From Lacrimispora xylanolytica (GTDB lineage Bacteria; Bacillota; Clostridia; Lachnospirales; Lachnospiraceae): a stretch of 64,000 bases of DNA. The stretch is from the NCBI RefSeq assembly GCF_026723765.1, contig NZ_CP113524.1:2465001-2529000 (forward strand). Direction: 5' to 3'. Below the pieces are notes generated by a model that did not search any database, was not told where the DNA came from, and saw only the letters and a program-made list of their open reading frames with translations. The translations under genes and the position numbers were made by a program. Within the stretch, counting starts at the first letter, position 1; every line of letters begins with the position of its first letter. This document shows positions 17,400 through 25,219 of the stretch, piece by piece.

Positions 17400-19547
17400 C
17401 TATTCTCCTGCATCTGCAGGTACCAGATATACATTTTCCTTTTCATGCAGCATTAATTCAAATGCCTCAACACTCATGGCTTTGGCAAACACGTAGCCCT
17501 GAATCACATCGCATCCGGCAGCCTTTAAGAATTCAACTGTTTCTACATATTCTACACCTTCTGCAATGGTCTTAATCTTTAGCTCTTTTGCCATATTTAT
17601 AATATTTGAAATAACAATACGCTCCCGGCTGATATCGTTGCTCTTTCTAAAGAACATGATATCCAGTTTCAAAACATCAATTTTTAGATTCTTTAACAGA
17701 TTAAGTGAAGAGTAGCCGGAGCCAAAATCATCAAGAGAGCAGATAAATCCTTTTTCATTCAGTCTTGTCACCAAACGGTTAAACATAGCGTCATCATTAA
17801 GAAGAACTGTTTCTGTAAATTCAAGTTCCAAAAGCCCGTCTGGTATTTGATATTTATTCTTGACTTCTCCATAGAAATCTACAAAATCTTCCCTCAGCAT
17901 TCCTATTTTAGATACATTAACAGCAATACTGACTGGAGGTCTTCCTGATTTTATATAATTGCTAAGCCATTCACATGATTTTTCAAACATATAACGGTCA
18001 AGAAGCACGATCTTGCCATCACGCTCCATGAGAGGAATGAACTGTCCCGGTGGTATGGTTCCTTTTCTGGGATTCTCCCACCTTACAAGGACCTCTCCCC
18101 CCACAATCTGATTTCCAGTCTGAATTGATATCTTTGGCTGAACAAATATCTTAAATTCCTGGCTTCGAAGGGCAAGGTCTATTTCTGATTCCAGTTCAGA
18201 TTCAAATAAGACGCGGTTTCTGATTTCCTTGTTATAGAATCCAAATGGATTTCCTGGCAGACCCTTTATGTTTTTTTGTGCAATATTCGCCCGGTCCACA
18301 ATTTGGTCAATGGAAAGCTGTTCTACATCCGTTTCTTCAATACAATAGACTCCCATACTTATTTCCATGGGAATTTTCTTGTTAAATGGCAGATAGCGGC
18401 TTTGAAACACGTCAACCAGCTTCTGGAACCACTCCTCCATGTCTTCTCTTGTTTTATATTTGTAGAGCCCCGCAAAATTATCGGCTGATATCCTGCAATA
18501 GAGTGTATCCGGACCACCATAATCACGAAACAGATTGGCCAGGGAAATCAAAACTCTGTCCCCTTCCTCATAGCCCAATATATCATTCATGAATTTGAAC
18601 TTTTTTATATCACAATACCAGACTGCATACGTTTCTTTTTTCTCTTTACGCAGCCGTTTTTCCATCTCCTGCTTAAAGGAAGCATAATTTCTGGTTCCTG
18701 TAATGCTGTCTCGATATGCCAGTTTAGCCAGAGTCTCCTGATTTTTATTAATGGTCAAAAATTGCCGGTACAAATAGCAAAGGAACAGGCCGCAGGATAT
18801 TAATATCATGATTCCTGCCCCAATGGCCATCTCCAGATATCTGGTGTGTAAATTAGGCTCCGGCAAAACATTAAGAAGATACCAGCCATTGATCCCAAGA
18901 GGCGTCATTACCACCATCTGATTCTTATTCTGTGTCTTAATTTGAAAGCAAGTTTCCTCTCTGGTACTTATAGCTTGTGACACCTGAGCTCTTAACTTTG
19001 TCTCACCTTCAACCAATTCATAGATGTGCTGTGAACCACCAATCTTTTTTCCGGTATGATCAAATATTACATAAAGGCCCTCAGCCAGTGCCATGGTGCT
19101 GGTAATGTTACTAAGTATCTCATTGTAATTATTCGCATATAAGGTTCCAATGGGTTCGTTGTTATGATCTCGCACCGTTACTTTAAAATAATCTTCCAGG
19201 CTCTTAGTGGCACTCTTACCAGCCACACCTATGAAACCTATGTCCATGGAGGGATCTTCCCTGTTGATAGTATGGATGATTTGATTGATACGCTCCTCAC
19301 TGTATATTCCACCAGAGCCAAAACTCACAGCGAGTCCGTTTAGAATCGTAAGCTCCTCTTCCAGCCTGCCCTTCATGATCAACTGATTCTGCTTTGCCGC
19401 ACTAAAAAAATAGGCAACTTTCTCCTGTTCATTTTTTCCCATCATGTATATCAGGATTGAAAAACAACCAATGATAAATGACAGGCAGAGAAGTACCGGA
19501 ATAAGCATATTTTTCTGTTTTCTATCCCATTCTTCCATCTTTTGCAT
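17400..19547 (-). CDS. Membrane GGDEF-EAL protein, probable c-di-GMP phosphodiesterase
   Basis: 715 aa. Helix 1 (about 15-36) and helix 2 (about 240-262) flank an extracytoplasmic sensor, probably Cache-like. The GGDEF domain is degenerate: the signature reads SADNF, so cyclase activity is unlikely. The EAL domain is well preserved, with EVLVRW (ExLxR), the metal-binding DDFGSGYSSL, AEGVE, and QGYVFAKA. The expected net role is c-di-GMP hydrolysis in response to an external signal. GAGGAG precedes ATG 19547 by about 11 bases. It is operonic with the acylphosphatase gene. A separate intact diguanylate cyclase is encoded at 25220-26104. Confidence 0.9.
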   Translation of the reverse strand: MQKMEEWDRKQKNMLIPVLLCLSFIIGCFSILIYMMGKNEQEKVAYFFSAAKQNQLIMKGRLEEELTILNGLAVSFGSGGIYSEERINQIIHTINREDPSMDIGFIGVAGKSATKSLEDYFKVTVRDHNNEPIGTLYANNYNEILSNITSTMALAEGLYVIFDHTGKKIGGSQHIYELVEGETKLRAQVSQAISTREETCFQIKTQNKNQMVVMTPLGINGWYLLNVLPEPNLHTRYLEMAIGAGIMILISCGLFLCYLYRQFLTINKNQETLAKLAYRDSITGTRNYASFKQEMEKRLRKEKKETYAVWYCDIKKFKFMNDILGYEEGDRVLISLANLFRDYGGPDTLYCRISADNFAGLYKYKTREDMEEWFQKLVDVFQSRYLPFNKKIPMEISMGVYCIEETDVEQLSIDQIVDRANIAQKNIKGLPGNPFGFYNKEIRNRVLFESELESEIDLALRSQEFKIFVQPKISIQTGNQIVGGEVLVRWENPRKGTIPPGQFIPLMERDGKIVLLDRYMFEKSCEWLSNYIKSGRPPVSIAVNVSKIGMLREDFVDFYGEVKNKYQIPDGLLELEFTETVLLNDDAMFNRLVTRLNEKGFICSLDDFGSGYSSLNLLKNLKIDVLKLDIMFFRKSNDISRERIVISNIINMAKELKIKTIAEGVEYVETVEFLKAAGCDVIQGYVFAKAMSVEAFELMLHEKENVYLVPADAGE

Positions 19548-19660
19548 GTATGCTGACTCCTCAAATTAAACAACCGTCTCGCAAATCTCTAGTTTCATTA
19601 TAGCTTTTTATGGCAGTTTTGGCAATCGCTATGTAATTTTACTTTTTTTAGGAGAAAGGG

Positions 19661-19689
19661 TTGATTTTTCAATGATTTATTGTTATAAT
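19661..19689 (+). promoter_or_regulatory. Promoter of tRNA-Thr
   Basis: -35 TTGATT (19661-19666), 17-base spacer, -10 TATAAT (19684-19689), 36 bases before the tRNA. Confidence 0.8.
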
Positions 19690-19725
19690 ATCAAAGGTTT
19701 TGATGCAGTATTTAATAGCCGTATT

Positions 19726-19798
19726 GCTTCCGTAGCGCAGTTGGTAGCGCAACGCATTCGTAATGCGTGGGTCGGGGGTTCGAGTCCCCCCGGAAGCT
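19726..19798 (+). tRNA. tRNA-Thr (CGT)
   Basis: A 73-base cloverleaf. The acceptor arms are GCTTCCG and CGGAAGC with discriminator T. The anticodon stem ACGCA/TGCGT closes the loop TTCGTAA (anticodon CGT). The T arm is GGGGG-TTCGAGT-CCCCC. CCA is not encoded. Confidence 0.96.
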
Positions 19799-19820
19799 TT
19801 TATCATTTATAATCTATACG

Positions 19821-19867
19821 TAGGAAAAGGTCCCTTTCGAATGAAATCGAATGGGGCCTTTTCCTAT
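19821..19867 (+). terminator. Terminator after tRNA-Thr
   Basis: TAGGAAAAGGTCCC pairs with the GGGGCCTTTTCCTA arm around an AT-rich inner stem. It separates the tRNA from the GntR operon. Confidence 0.8.
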
Positions 19868-19903
19868 GTTTCAGTAAACTTATAATCTCAATAAAATCAG
19901 GTA

Positions 19904-19954
19904 TTGACAATGGGAAAAAATAATTGTATCATTGTATTAAACCACTAATACAAT
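19904..19954 (+). promoter_or_regulatory. Promoter and operator of the GntR-ABC operon
   Basis: -35 TTGACA (19904-19909), 17-base spacer, -10 TATCAT (19927-19932). A perfect dyad, ATTGTATTA (19931-19939) and TAATACAAT (19946-19954), begins in the -10 and covers the start site. This is the expected position for autorepression by the YtrA-type GntR protein encoded first in the operon. Confidence 0.8.
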
Positions 19955-19976
19955 AATATAAAAAGGAGGCTGCATT

Positions 19977-20351
19977 ATGAACTGGAAACTGACAGAAGAC
20001 CGACCAATTTGGATACAGCTTGTTGAACAGCTCACCACGCTCATTGTATCCGGCATATATGCATCCGGCTCAGCGGTGCCTGCAGTTCGTACCCTTGCAA
20101 CCGAAGCAGGCGTGAACCCAAATACCATGCAGCGTGCACTTGCTGAACTGGAAAACCGCGGGCTTGTTGAGACACGCCGCACCTCGGGCCGGGTCGTTAC
20201 AGAGGATTTAACACTCATACAAGGGGTCCGAAGACAGTTAGCCTATCAGCGTATGGACGAATTTTTTGAATCCATGCATTCACTGGGCTATACAGAAGAA
20301 CAAACACGAGAGTTGCTTGCGGCTTGGAATAAAAAGGAGGAATCAGTATGA
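19977..20351 (+). CDS. GntR-family regulator, YtrA subfamily
   Basis: A 124-aa winged-helix regulator with a short C-terminal dimerisation helix, the YtrA type that controls ABC exporters. The helix-turn-helix is PIWIQLVEQLTTLIVSGIYASG followed in the recognition part by VRTLATEAGVNPNTMQRAL; the wing is ENRGLVETRRTSGRVV. AAGGAGG lies 8 bases before the ATG. Its stop overlaps the ATP-binding gene start by 4 bases (ATGA). A perfect dyad on its own promoter points to autoregulation. Confidence 0.93.
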   Translation: MNWKLTEDRPIWIQLVEQLTTLIVSGIYASGSAVPAVRTLATEAGVNPNTMQRALAELENRGLVETRRTSGRVVTEDLTLIQGVRRQLAYQRMDEFFESMHSLGYTEEQTRELLAAWNKKEESV

Positions 20352-21055
20352 ATCAGGAACTTATTACCGCAAATAGCCTGACAAAGAGCTACGGTACAAA
20401 AATTGCACTGGACCACATTGACTTATCTGTCGGACACGGCCGCATTGTTGGCCTTTTAGGACCCAATGGTTCCGGAAAGACTACTTTTATCAAGCTTCTT
20501 TGTGGACTTTTACACCCTACTTCTGGTACGCTTAAGATTGAGGGCCTCGCTCCAGGTATAGAAACAAAAGCAGTCATATCTTACCTGCCTGACCGCATGT
20601 ATTTTGCTGACTGGATGAGAACCTCAGATCTGGCGGATTTCTTCACAGACTTTTATACCGATTTTGATCGAGCAAAAGCCCTGGAGATGTTTAAAGCTCT
20701 TGGAATCAGTCAAAACGAGCGTATTAAGACCATGTCAAAGGGAACAAAGGAAAAGGCTCAGCTGGCACTGATCATGAGCCGGAAGGCACAGCTCTATCTT
20801 CTTGATGAGCCTATTGGAGGCGTAGATCCTGCTGCCAGGGATTTTATCTTAAACACCATTTTAACCAACTATAATGAGAATGGAACAGTCATGCTCTCTA
20901 CCCACCTGATTTCTGATATTGAGCGGGTGTTAGATGAGGCCATTTTCCTGCAAAATGGTAAGGTTGTCCGTCATGATACTGTAGATAACATACGTGAAAA
21001 GGAAGGCAAGTCCGTAGACCAGCTCTTCCGCGAAATATTCACATATAGCCGCTAA
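20348..21055 (+). CDS. ABC transporter ATP-binding protein
   Basis: A 235-aa nucleotide-binding subunit. Walker A is GPNGSGKTT (residues 37-45) and the signature motif is MSKGTKEKAQLAL, a variant of LSGGQ common in this exporter group. Walker B is LYLLDEPIGGVD, and the switch His is in STHLI. It pairs with the permease that follows 19 bases downstream, under a YtrA-type regulator. In related systems such units respond to cell-wall-active compounds; the substrate here is unknown. Confidence 0.93.
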   Translation: MNQELITANSLTKSYGTKIALDHIDLSVGHGRIVGLLGPNGSGKTTFIKLLCGLLHPTSGTLKIEGLAPGIETKAVISYLPDRMYFADWMRTSDLADFFTDFYTDFDRAKALEMFKALGISQNERIKTMSKGTKEKAQLALIMSRKAQLYLLDEPIGGVDPAARDFILNTILTNYNENGTVMLSTHLISDIERVLDEAIFLQNGKVVRHDTVDNIREKEGKSVDQLFREIFTYSR

Positions 21056-21074
21056 GGAAAGGGGGCGAAATAAT

Positions 21075-21947
21075 ATGTTTCTTAAACTTTGTAAATACGA
21101 ATTCAAGTCGATTGCTCGTACACTGCTGCCCATATATCTGGCCGTAATTGCTGTTTCTTTTATCAACATGTTTATGGGAATAGGCTCACTGACAAACGGC
21201 TACTATGAAAATATTATGCGAAACATAAGCTTTGGTCAGGATATCCTTAAACTATTTCAGACTGTCTCTATGCTTGCTTATTTTGGAGTAATGGTTGCTA
21301 TGAGCGTTCTGACATTCATTATCATTATCCAAAGATTTTATAAGGGATTGCTTTGTGATGAAGGATATCTTATGTTTACCCTTCCGGTTAAGCCCTGGCT
21401 GCTGATCGCTGCCAAAGGAACAACTGCTCTTGTAATGTCACTTGCCAGCAGTCTGGCTGCAGGAATCTCCATATTAATCTTAATTGTGGGTGCATTTGGC
21501 CCTGTTAAATTTATGGCTGCAGTGACCTCTCCAGAGATATGGGCGAAAATATTCCAAATTTTTAATGAAGTCCCATCCTGGCCTCTTTTATTAGTGGAGT
21601 TTATTGTTTTAATCATACTCAGCGGTTTTTCAAAGCTTTTCCACTTGTACTTCTCCATGGCACTTGGTCATTTGGCTAACAAACATCGTATCCTGATGTC
21701 AGTGGTTGCATATATCGCAATTTCCATGATCCTCAGCTTTGCCAGCGGATTTGTTATGATTGTGGCAGGAAATGTACCTTTCTTTCAAACATTGGTCGAT
21801 TCCATCGATTTTATGCCAGGGCTTAGAGGTATTAGTACTTTTATGAACTATATGTTTCTCTTTTCAATTATGATCAGTATCGTTCAAATAGGCGTATTCT
21901 TCTTTGGTACAGAACGCATTCTATCCGAACATCTTAATCTGGAGTAA
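21075..21947 (+). CDS. ABC transporter permease
   Basis: A 290-aa membrane protein with about six hydrophobic segments. The first is near residue 19, and the last (FSIMISIVQIGVFFFG) is near the C-terminus. This is the layout of ABC-2-like exporter permeases. GGAAAGGGGGCG precedes ATG 21075. It is the last gene of the GntR-ATPase-permease operon and is followed by a bidirectional terminator. No known substrate family is recognisable. Confidence 0.88.
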   Translation: MFLKLCKYEFKSIARTLLPIYLAVIAVSFINMFMGIGSLTNGYYENIMRNISFGQDILKLFQTVSMLAYFGVMVAMSVLTFIIIIQRFYKGLLCDEGYLMFTLPVKPWLLIAAKGTTALVMSLASSLAAGISILILIVGAFGPVKFMAAVTSPEIWAKIFQIFNEVPSWPLLLVEFIVLIILSGFSKLFHLYFSMALGHLANKHRILMSVVAYIAISMILSFASGFVMIVAGNVPFFQTLVDSIDFMPGLRGISTFMNYMFLFSIMISIVQIGVFFFGTERILSEHLNLE

Positions 21948-21993
21948 ACTAAAACCTGGTTGCTTAGTTAATTAAGATTTTTGAATCAACCAT

Positions 21994-22032
21994 AAAAGGG
22001 CATCTTTAAACATTTGTATCTGTTTAAAGATG
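21994..22032. terminator. Bidirectional terminator, ABC operon / ECF gene
   Basis: AAAAGGGCATCTTTAAAC pairs with GTTTAAAGATGCCCTTTTT. It lies between two convergent genes, with A and T tracts on both sides. Confidence 0.92.
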
Positions 22033-22041
22033 CCCTTTTTA

Positions 22042-22620
22042 TTATGCCCCCGCTCGTCTCCCGCCAACACTGACAGGAATGGTTATCATTCTTTGAACTG
22101 GTTTCCATACCATACAGGCAATGGAGAAATCAATCATGCTGTGAATTATGGTTCCCATTCCTACCAGCAAAATAACAGAAGTCAGATACCCCTTATCATA
22201 ATATACGCTTGACATATGATTTCCCCAATAGAACAGGGTAACTACCGTCACTTCACTGATGGAATGAATTACAGCCATCAAAAGACCGAACAGTACAGAT
22301 CCTTTCATGGTACTTAGCAATTTAGGATTCCTTTTAAGCATAAAGGAACCTATAACAACAAATACGATGTGAGACAGAGCTCTAAGTACAACAGCAATCG
22401 GATAGATACCGGCCAGTAAAAAACCCAAAGCAGATATGAGTGCAACAGATATTGCCACATAAGGAGATATAAACATAGCAATAAATACAGGTACATGGCT
22501 TGCAAGCGTATAGGAAGCAGGCTCTAGGATTAATTTAGGGGCAAACATGGGTATCACGATTCCTATTGCTGACAGCGCCGCCGCTATCGTCATTTTTTGA
22601 ATTGAATTCTTACTGTTCAT
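22042..22620 (-). CDS. ECF transporter S component-like protein (possibly niacin)
   Basis: A 192-aa membrane protein with about six helices, the size and N-terminal pattern (AAALSAIGIVIPMF, then ASHVPVFIAMFISPYVAI) of energy-coupling-factor substrate-binding components. No EcfA/EcfT genes are nearby, so it would use a shared energising module. The vitamin is not certain; an NiaR/YrxA-like ACTGTCTTGTCAGT dyad next to the promoter hints at niacin. GGGAGGAAATCAG precedes ATG 22620. Its only neighbours are convergent or unrelated. Confidence 0.75.
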   Translation of the reverse strand: MNSKNSIQKMTIAAALSAIGIVIPMFAPKLILEPASYTLASHVPVFIAMFISPYVAISVALISALGFLLAGIYPIAVVLRALSHIVFVVIGSFMLKRNPKLLSTMKGSVLFGLLMAVIHSISEVTVVTLFYWGNHMSSVYYDKGYLTSVILLVGMGTIIHSMIDFSIACMVWKPVQRMITIPVSVGGRRAGA

Positions 22621-22653
22621 CTGATTTCCTCCCTGCTATCTCTTTGAGCATCG

Positions 22654-22735
22654 TACATTGACACACCACATGTATTATCAACTGTCTTGTCAGTCATTTA
22701 AGATGTATTATATAGAACTTCAGATGCAATGTCAA
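22654..22735 (-). promoter_or_regulatory. Promoter and operator candidates of the ECF S gene
   Basis: On the minus strand, -35 TTGACA (22730-22735), 17-base spacer, -10 TATAAT (22707-22712). Downstream of the -10 lies the dyad ACTGTCTTGTCAGT (22681-22694), similar to remembered NiaR boxes. A looser TACAT/ATGTA repeat (22654-22674) follows. The promoter is strong; the regulator assignment is tentative. Confidence 0.6.
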
Positions 22736-22746
22736 GTGAGTGGGAC

Positions 22747-22791
22747 AAAAAAAGCATCACCAAACCATGAGCAGTTTGATGATGCTTTTAT
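22747..22791 (-). terminator. Terminator of the DUF1538-PII operon
   Basis: On the minus strand GCATCATCAAAC pairs with GTTTGGTGATGC, followed by TTTTTTT. It sits 19 bases after the last PII-like gene. Confidence 0.9.
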
Positions 22792-22809
22792 CTTGATTGA
22801 TTACTTTGT

Positions 22810-23151
22810 TTATGATTCTTCCTCATACTCCTTAATGGGTGCATTAATGCCAATGGCTTTGTTGACCGGCATTACAAAGCAGACTCCATGAAGCGGGGAT
22901 TTCCAGCCAGCTTTTTCCTTGATCTGGCACATAATTTTCTTAGCTGTTGCTGCGTCTACGAGAGTCAGTATGATCTCTTTTTCTGAATCAATGGTTATCC
23001 CCATAAAGGATTCATGATTCACGCCTTCTCCTCGTGCATTTATAACCGTAGCACCGCCTGCCCCTTCTGCCCTTACAATATCCATAATTGTATCGGTATA
23101 ACCGGCATTCACCACAATAAAAAGGGCTTTGATTTGGTCGGAACATTCCAT
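22810..23151 (-). CDS. PII-like signalling protein (second copy in the operon)
   Basis: A 113-aa protein with the ferredoxin-like PII pattern: KALFIVVNAGYTDTIMDIV, then an AEGAGGATVINARGEG segment where the T-loop of GlnB would begin, and a C-terminal GVCFVMPV. The uridylylatable Tyr motif of GlnB is not seen. No ammonium transporter or glutamine synthetase is nearby; instead it follows another PII-like gene and a DUF1538 membrane protein. It probably senses a nucleotide or small ligand and gates the membrane partner, by analogy with PII-transporter pairs; this is inference. AGGAGG lies 12 bases before the ATG. Confidence 0.82.
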   Translation of the reverse strand: MECSDQIKALFIVVNAGYTDTIMDIVRAEGAGGATVINARGEGVNHESFMGITIDSEKEIILTLVDAATAKKIMCQIKEKAGWKSPLHGVCFVMPVNKAIGINAPIKEYEEES

Positions 23152-23175
23152 TTGATTTATTTTCCTCCTAAAAAT

Positions 23176-23478
23176 TTAAAATGACATTCCCGAAATAGGC
23201 ATCGTAAAGGCGATTCCAGTATTGGGGTTTCCAAAATCAAATTCATTTAACAACATATCAAAAATAACTTCAGTTTTTTCTTTCGGTAATACCGAAGTTA
23301 ATATAACTTTATTCTCTTCCGGAACCAGCCCAAGCATGTCTAACAGATAATTGGATTTAATCGTTCCTTTTCCATAAATGGTATTGACAATCCGATTATC
23401 AATGCTGCACATTCGGCTTAATAAGGCATCTTTTTGCTTTCTTCCGGTAATTATAAATAAATATTCAATATTATCCAC
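23176..23478 (-). CDS. Divergent PII-like protein
   Basis: A 100-aa protein with a PII-like layout: EYLFIITGRKQKDALLSRM at the start and GIAFTMPISG at the end, matching the G-V/I-x-F-x-MP ending of its neighbour. The middle (GKGTIKSNYLLDMLGLVPEENKVIL) differs from GlnB and lacks the usual T-loop. The GTG at 23478 is preferred to GTG 23484 because GAGGAGG is 7 bases away from it. It overlaps the end of the DUF1538 gene and precedes the other PII-like gene by 24 bases, so all three form one operon. Confidence 0.75.
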   Translation of the reverse strand: MDNIEYLFIITGRKQKDALLSRMCSIDNRIVNTIYGKGTIKSNYLLDMLGLVPEENKVILTSVLPKEKTEVIFDMLLNEFDFGNPNTGIAFTMPISGMSF

Positions 23479-25132
23479 TGGCACCCTCCTCTAAGTCAAC
23501 AATCGGTTCCATCTCATATTCAGTTTCCTTAAGTGTATCCTGGGAAGAGAGCTCCATAGAACTGGATTCCTCTTCCTCCAGCTGTGCCGCATAAAAGGAC
23601 AATTCCTCGTATTTTTCCTGCTCGAATTTTTCGTTCAGTTCCTGAGCCTGCTTTAACTTCCGATTATACAAAAGCCCCAGAGACTGTACGGCAATCAAAG
23701 GCGTTACAGAAATAAATGCGATAATACCGAACCCATTGGTAAGAACGGATTGGGCTTCACTACCCGCTGACAAAGCGACTGCCTGTGCTGTTCCAAGAGT
23801 CAGCGGTGTTAAGAAAGCAGAAGTCAATGCTCCCCCAGTTACGCCGCCGGAATCAAAAGCCAGGCCTACAAACAAAGAAGACGTCTTTGTCATCATAATA
23901 AGTGATATGGCATAAAGCGGTACAAGAAACCAAAGTATATTAATCTGGGTCAAAATCTTAAGCATGGAAAAAAGAGAGGCAAAGCCAATCCCAATAGCCA
24001 GGGTCATTCGTATAGTCATCTTCTGAATATGACCGTTTGTTATCTCTTCCAGCTGCTCTCCTAACACCGTAACAGCTGGTTCAGACAGCGTAATTGCTGC
24101 ACCCAGAACAAACCCCAAAGGCAGAAGAATCCATTTAAACCACTGTGGCCGGCCGGCGCTTAAAAACACTTCCCCTATATACTTTCCAGCAAATGCAAAA
24201 CCATAATCAATACCCGAAAGGAATATAAGCAATCCCAGATACACCGGTACAACACCAAGTATTGTCCTGATAAACTGTTTTCTGGGAAGCTTTACCAAAC
24301 GGAACTGAAATGGTAAAAACACGATAATAATAGGAAATAACGCAAGGGCAACCCCTGTTATATTCGAAACAATAATCCCAAGAAAGCTTTCGGCTCCGCC
24401 TGGATCATAAATACCGGCAGGCGGCAGATTTCCACCGTAACTGATTTTTAAAATGATACCGTAAAGGAACACTGCGATAATTGGACCAACCGATGCGATT
24501 CCTATAATACCAAAGGTATCATCATTTGTTTTACGCTTTGACATGGTGGCAGAAATACCCATGCCCAGTGCGAGTATAAAGGGAACCGAGATATCACCCG
24601 TAGTCGCACCACTTCCATCAAAGGCTAGTGCCACAAATTCATCCGGTACAAAAATCACAATGAAAAAAGTCATGATATAAAGAATCAAAAATACAATCTT
24701 TATGTTCATATCCTTAATGACCCGGTACAAGGCTAAACCTACGAATATACCTACACCAGAACTTAATATCCATACAAAAACAGTTTCATTGACCTCATTC
24801 ATCGTCATGTGGGTCTGCCTTGCAAGTACTGCAAGAGCTGGCTCCGCCACGGTTGCCAGAATCCCAAACAAAATTCCGAACAAGATAATAAAGATACTTT
24901 TATTGAACTTTATCAAAGAACTTCCAACCATTTTTCCAATGGGCAGAATGCTGGAATCTAATCCCACCAAAAAGAATGCCTGCCCAAAAACAACGCTTAG
25001 GTAACCAATGACCAGTTTAACATAATCAGATGATTTTTCCATAGGCGCCATAAAGACACAAACAGTGATTATTATAAAAACAAGCGGAAGTGAAGATAAA
25101 AAAACCTCTTTTAAAGTACGTAATGTTTTCAT
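23471..25132 (-). CDS. DUF1538 membrane protein with internal duplication
   Basis: A 553-aa polytopic membrane protein of the DUF1538 family, function unknown. Two homologous halves are visible. AEPAL (96-100), LAFDGSGATTGD (169-180) and FGIIGIASVGPIIAV (207-221) recur as SEPAV (350-354), LAFDSGGVTGGA (424-435) and FGIIAFISVTPLIAV (468-482). The repeated Asp/Gly- and Glu-Pro-containing loops suggest an ion- or solute-conducting path. The C-terminus (about 490-553) is charged and cytoplasmic-like, rich in Glu and Ser, and could bind the PII partners. The ATG at 25132 has no Shine-Dalgarno and lies at the predicted transcription start. The function is open: channel, transporter or sensor. Confidence 0.85.
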   Translation of the reverse strand: MKTLRTLKEVFLSSLPLVFIIITVCVFMAPMEKSSDYVKLVIGYLSVVFGQAFFLVGLDSSILPIGKMVGSSLIKFNKSIFIILFGILFGILATVAEPALAVLARQTHMTMNEVNETVFVWILSSGVGIFVGLALYRVIKDMNIKIVFLILYIMTFFIVIFVPDEFVALAFDGSGATTGDISVPFILALGMGISATMSKRKTNDDTFGIIGIASVGPIIAVFLYGIILKISYGGNLPPAGIYDPGGAESFLGIIVSNITGVALALFPIIIVFLPFQFRLVKLPRKQFIRTILGVVPVYLGLLIFLSGIDYGFAFAGKYIGEVFLSAGRPQWFKWILLPLGFVLGAAITLSEPAVTVLGEQLEEITNGHIQKMTIRMTLAIGIGFASLFSMLKILTQINILWFLVPLYAISLIMMTKTSSLFVGLAFDSGGVTGGALTSAFLTPLTLGTAQAVALSAGSEAQSVLTNGFGIIAFISVTPLIAVQSLGLLYNRKLKQAQELNEKFEQEKYEELSFYAAQLEEEESSSMELSSQDTLKETEYEMEPIVDLEEGASG

Positions 25133-25138
25133 ATTTTA

Positions 25139-25166
25139 ATTATATAAGAAATAAATAAAAATGCAA
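25139..25166 (-). promoter_or_regulatory. Promoter of the DUF1538 gene, apparently leaderless
   Basis: On the minus strand, -35 TTGCAT (25161-25166), 16-base spacer, -10 TATAAT (25139-25144). Only six bases (TAAAAT) separate the -10 from the ATG, which would put transcription start on the A of the start codon. Confidence 0.65.
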
Positions 25167-25219
25167 CTTTAATTTCCCGTCCTGGTAATTTATTTATGAC
25201 TTATATACCTTTCCCTTTG

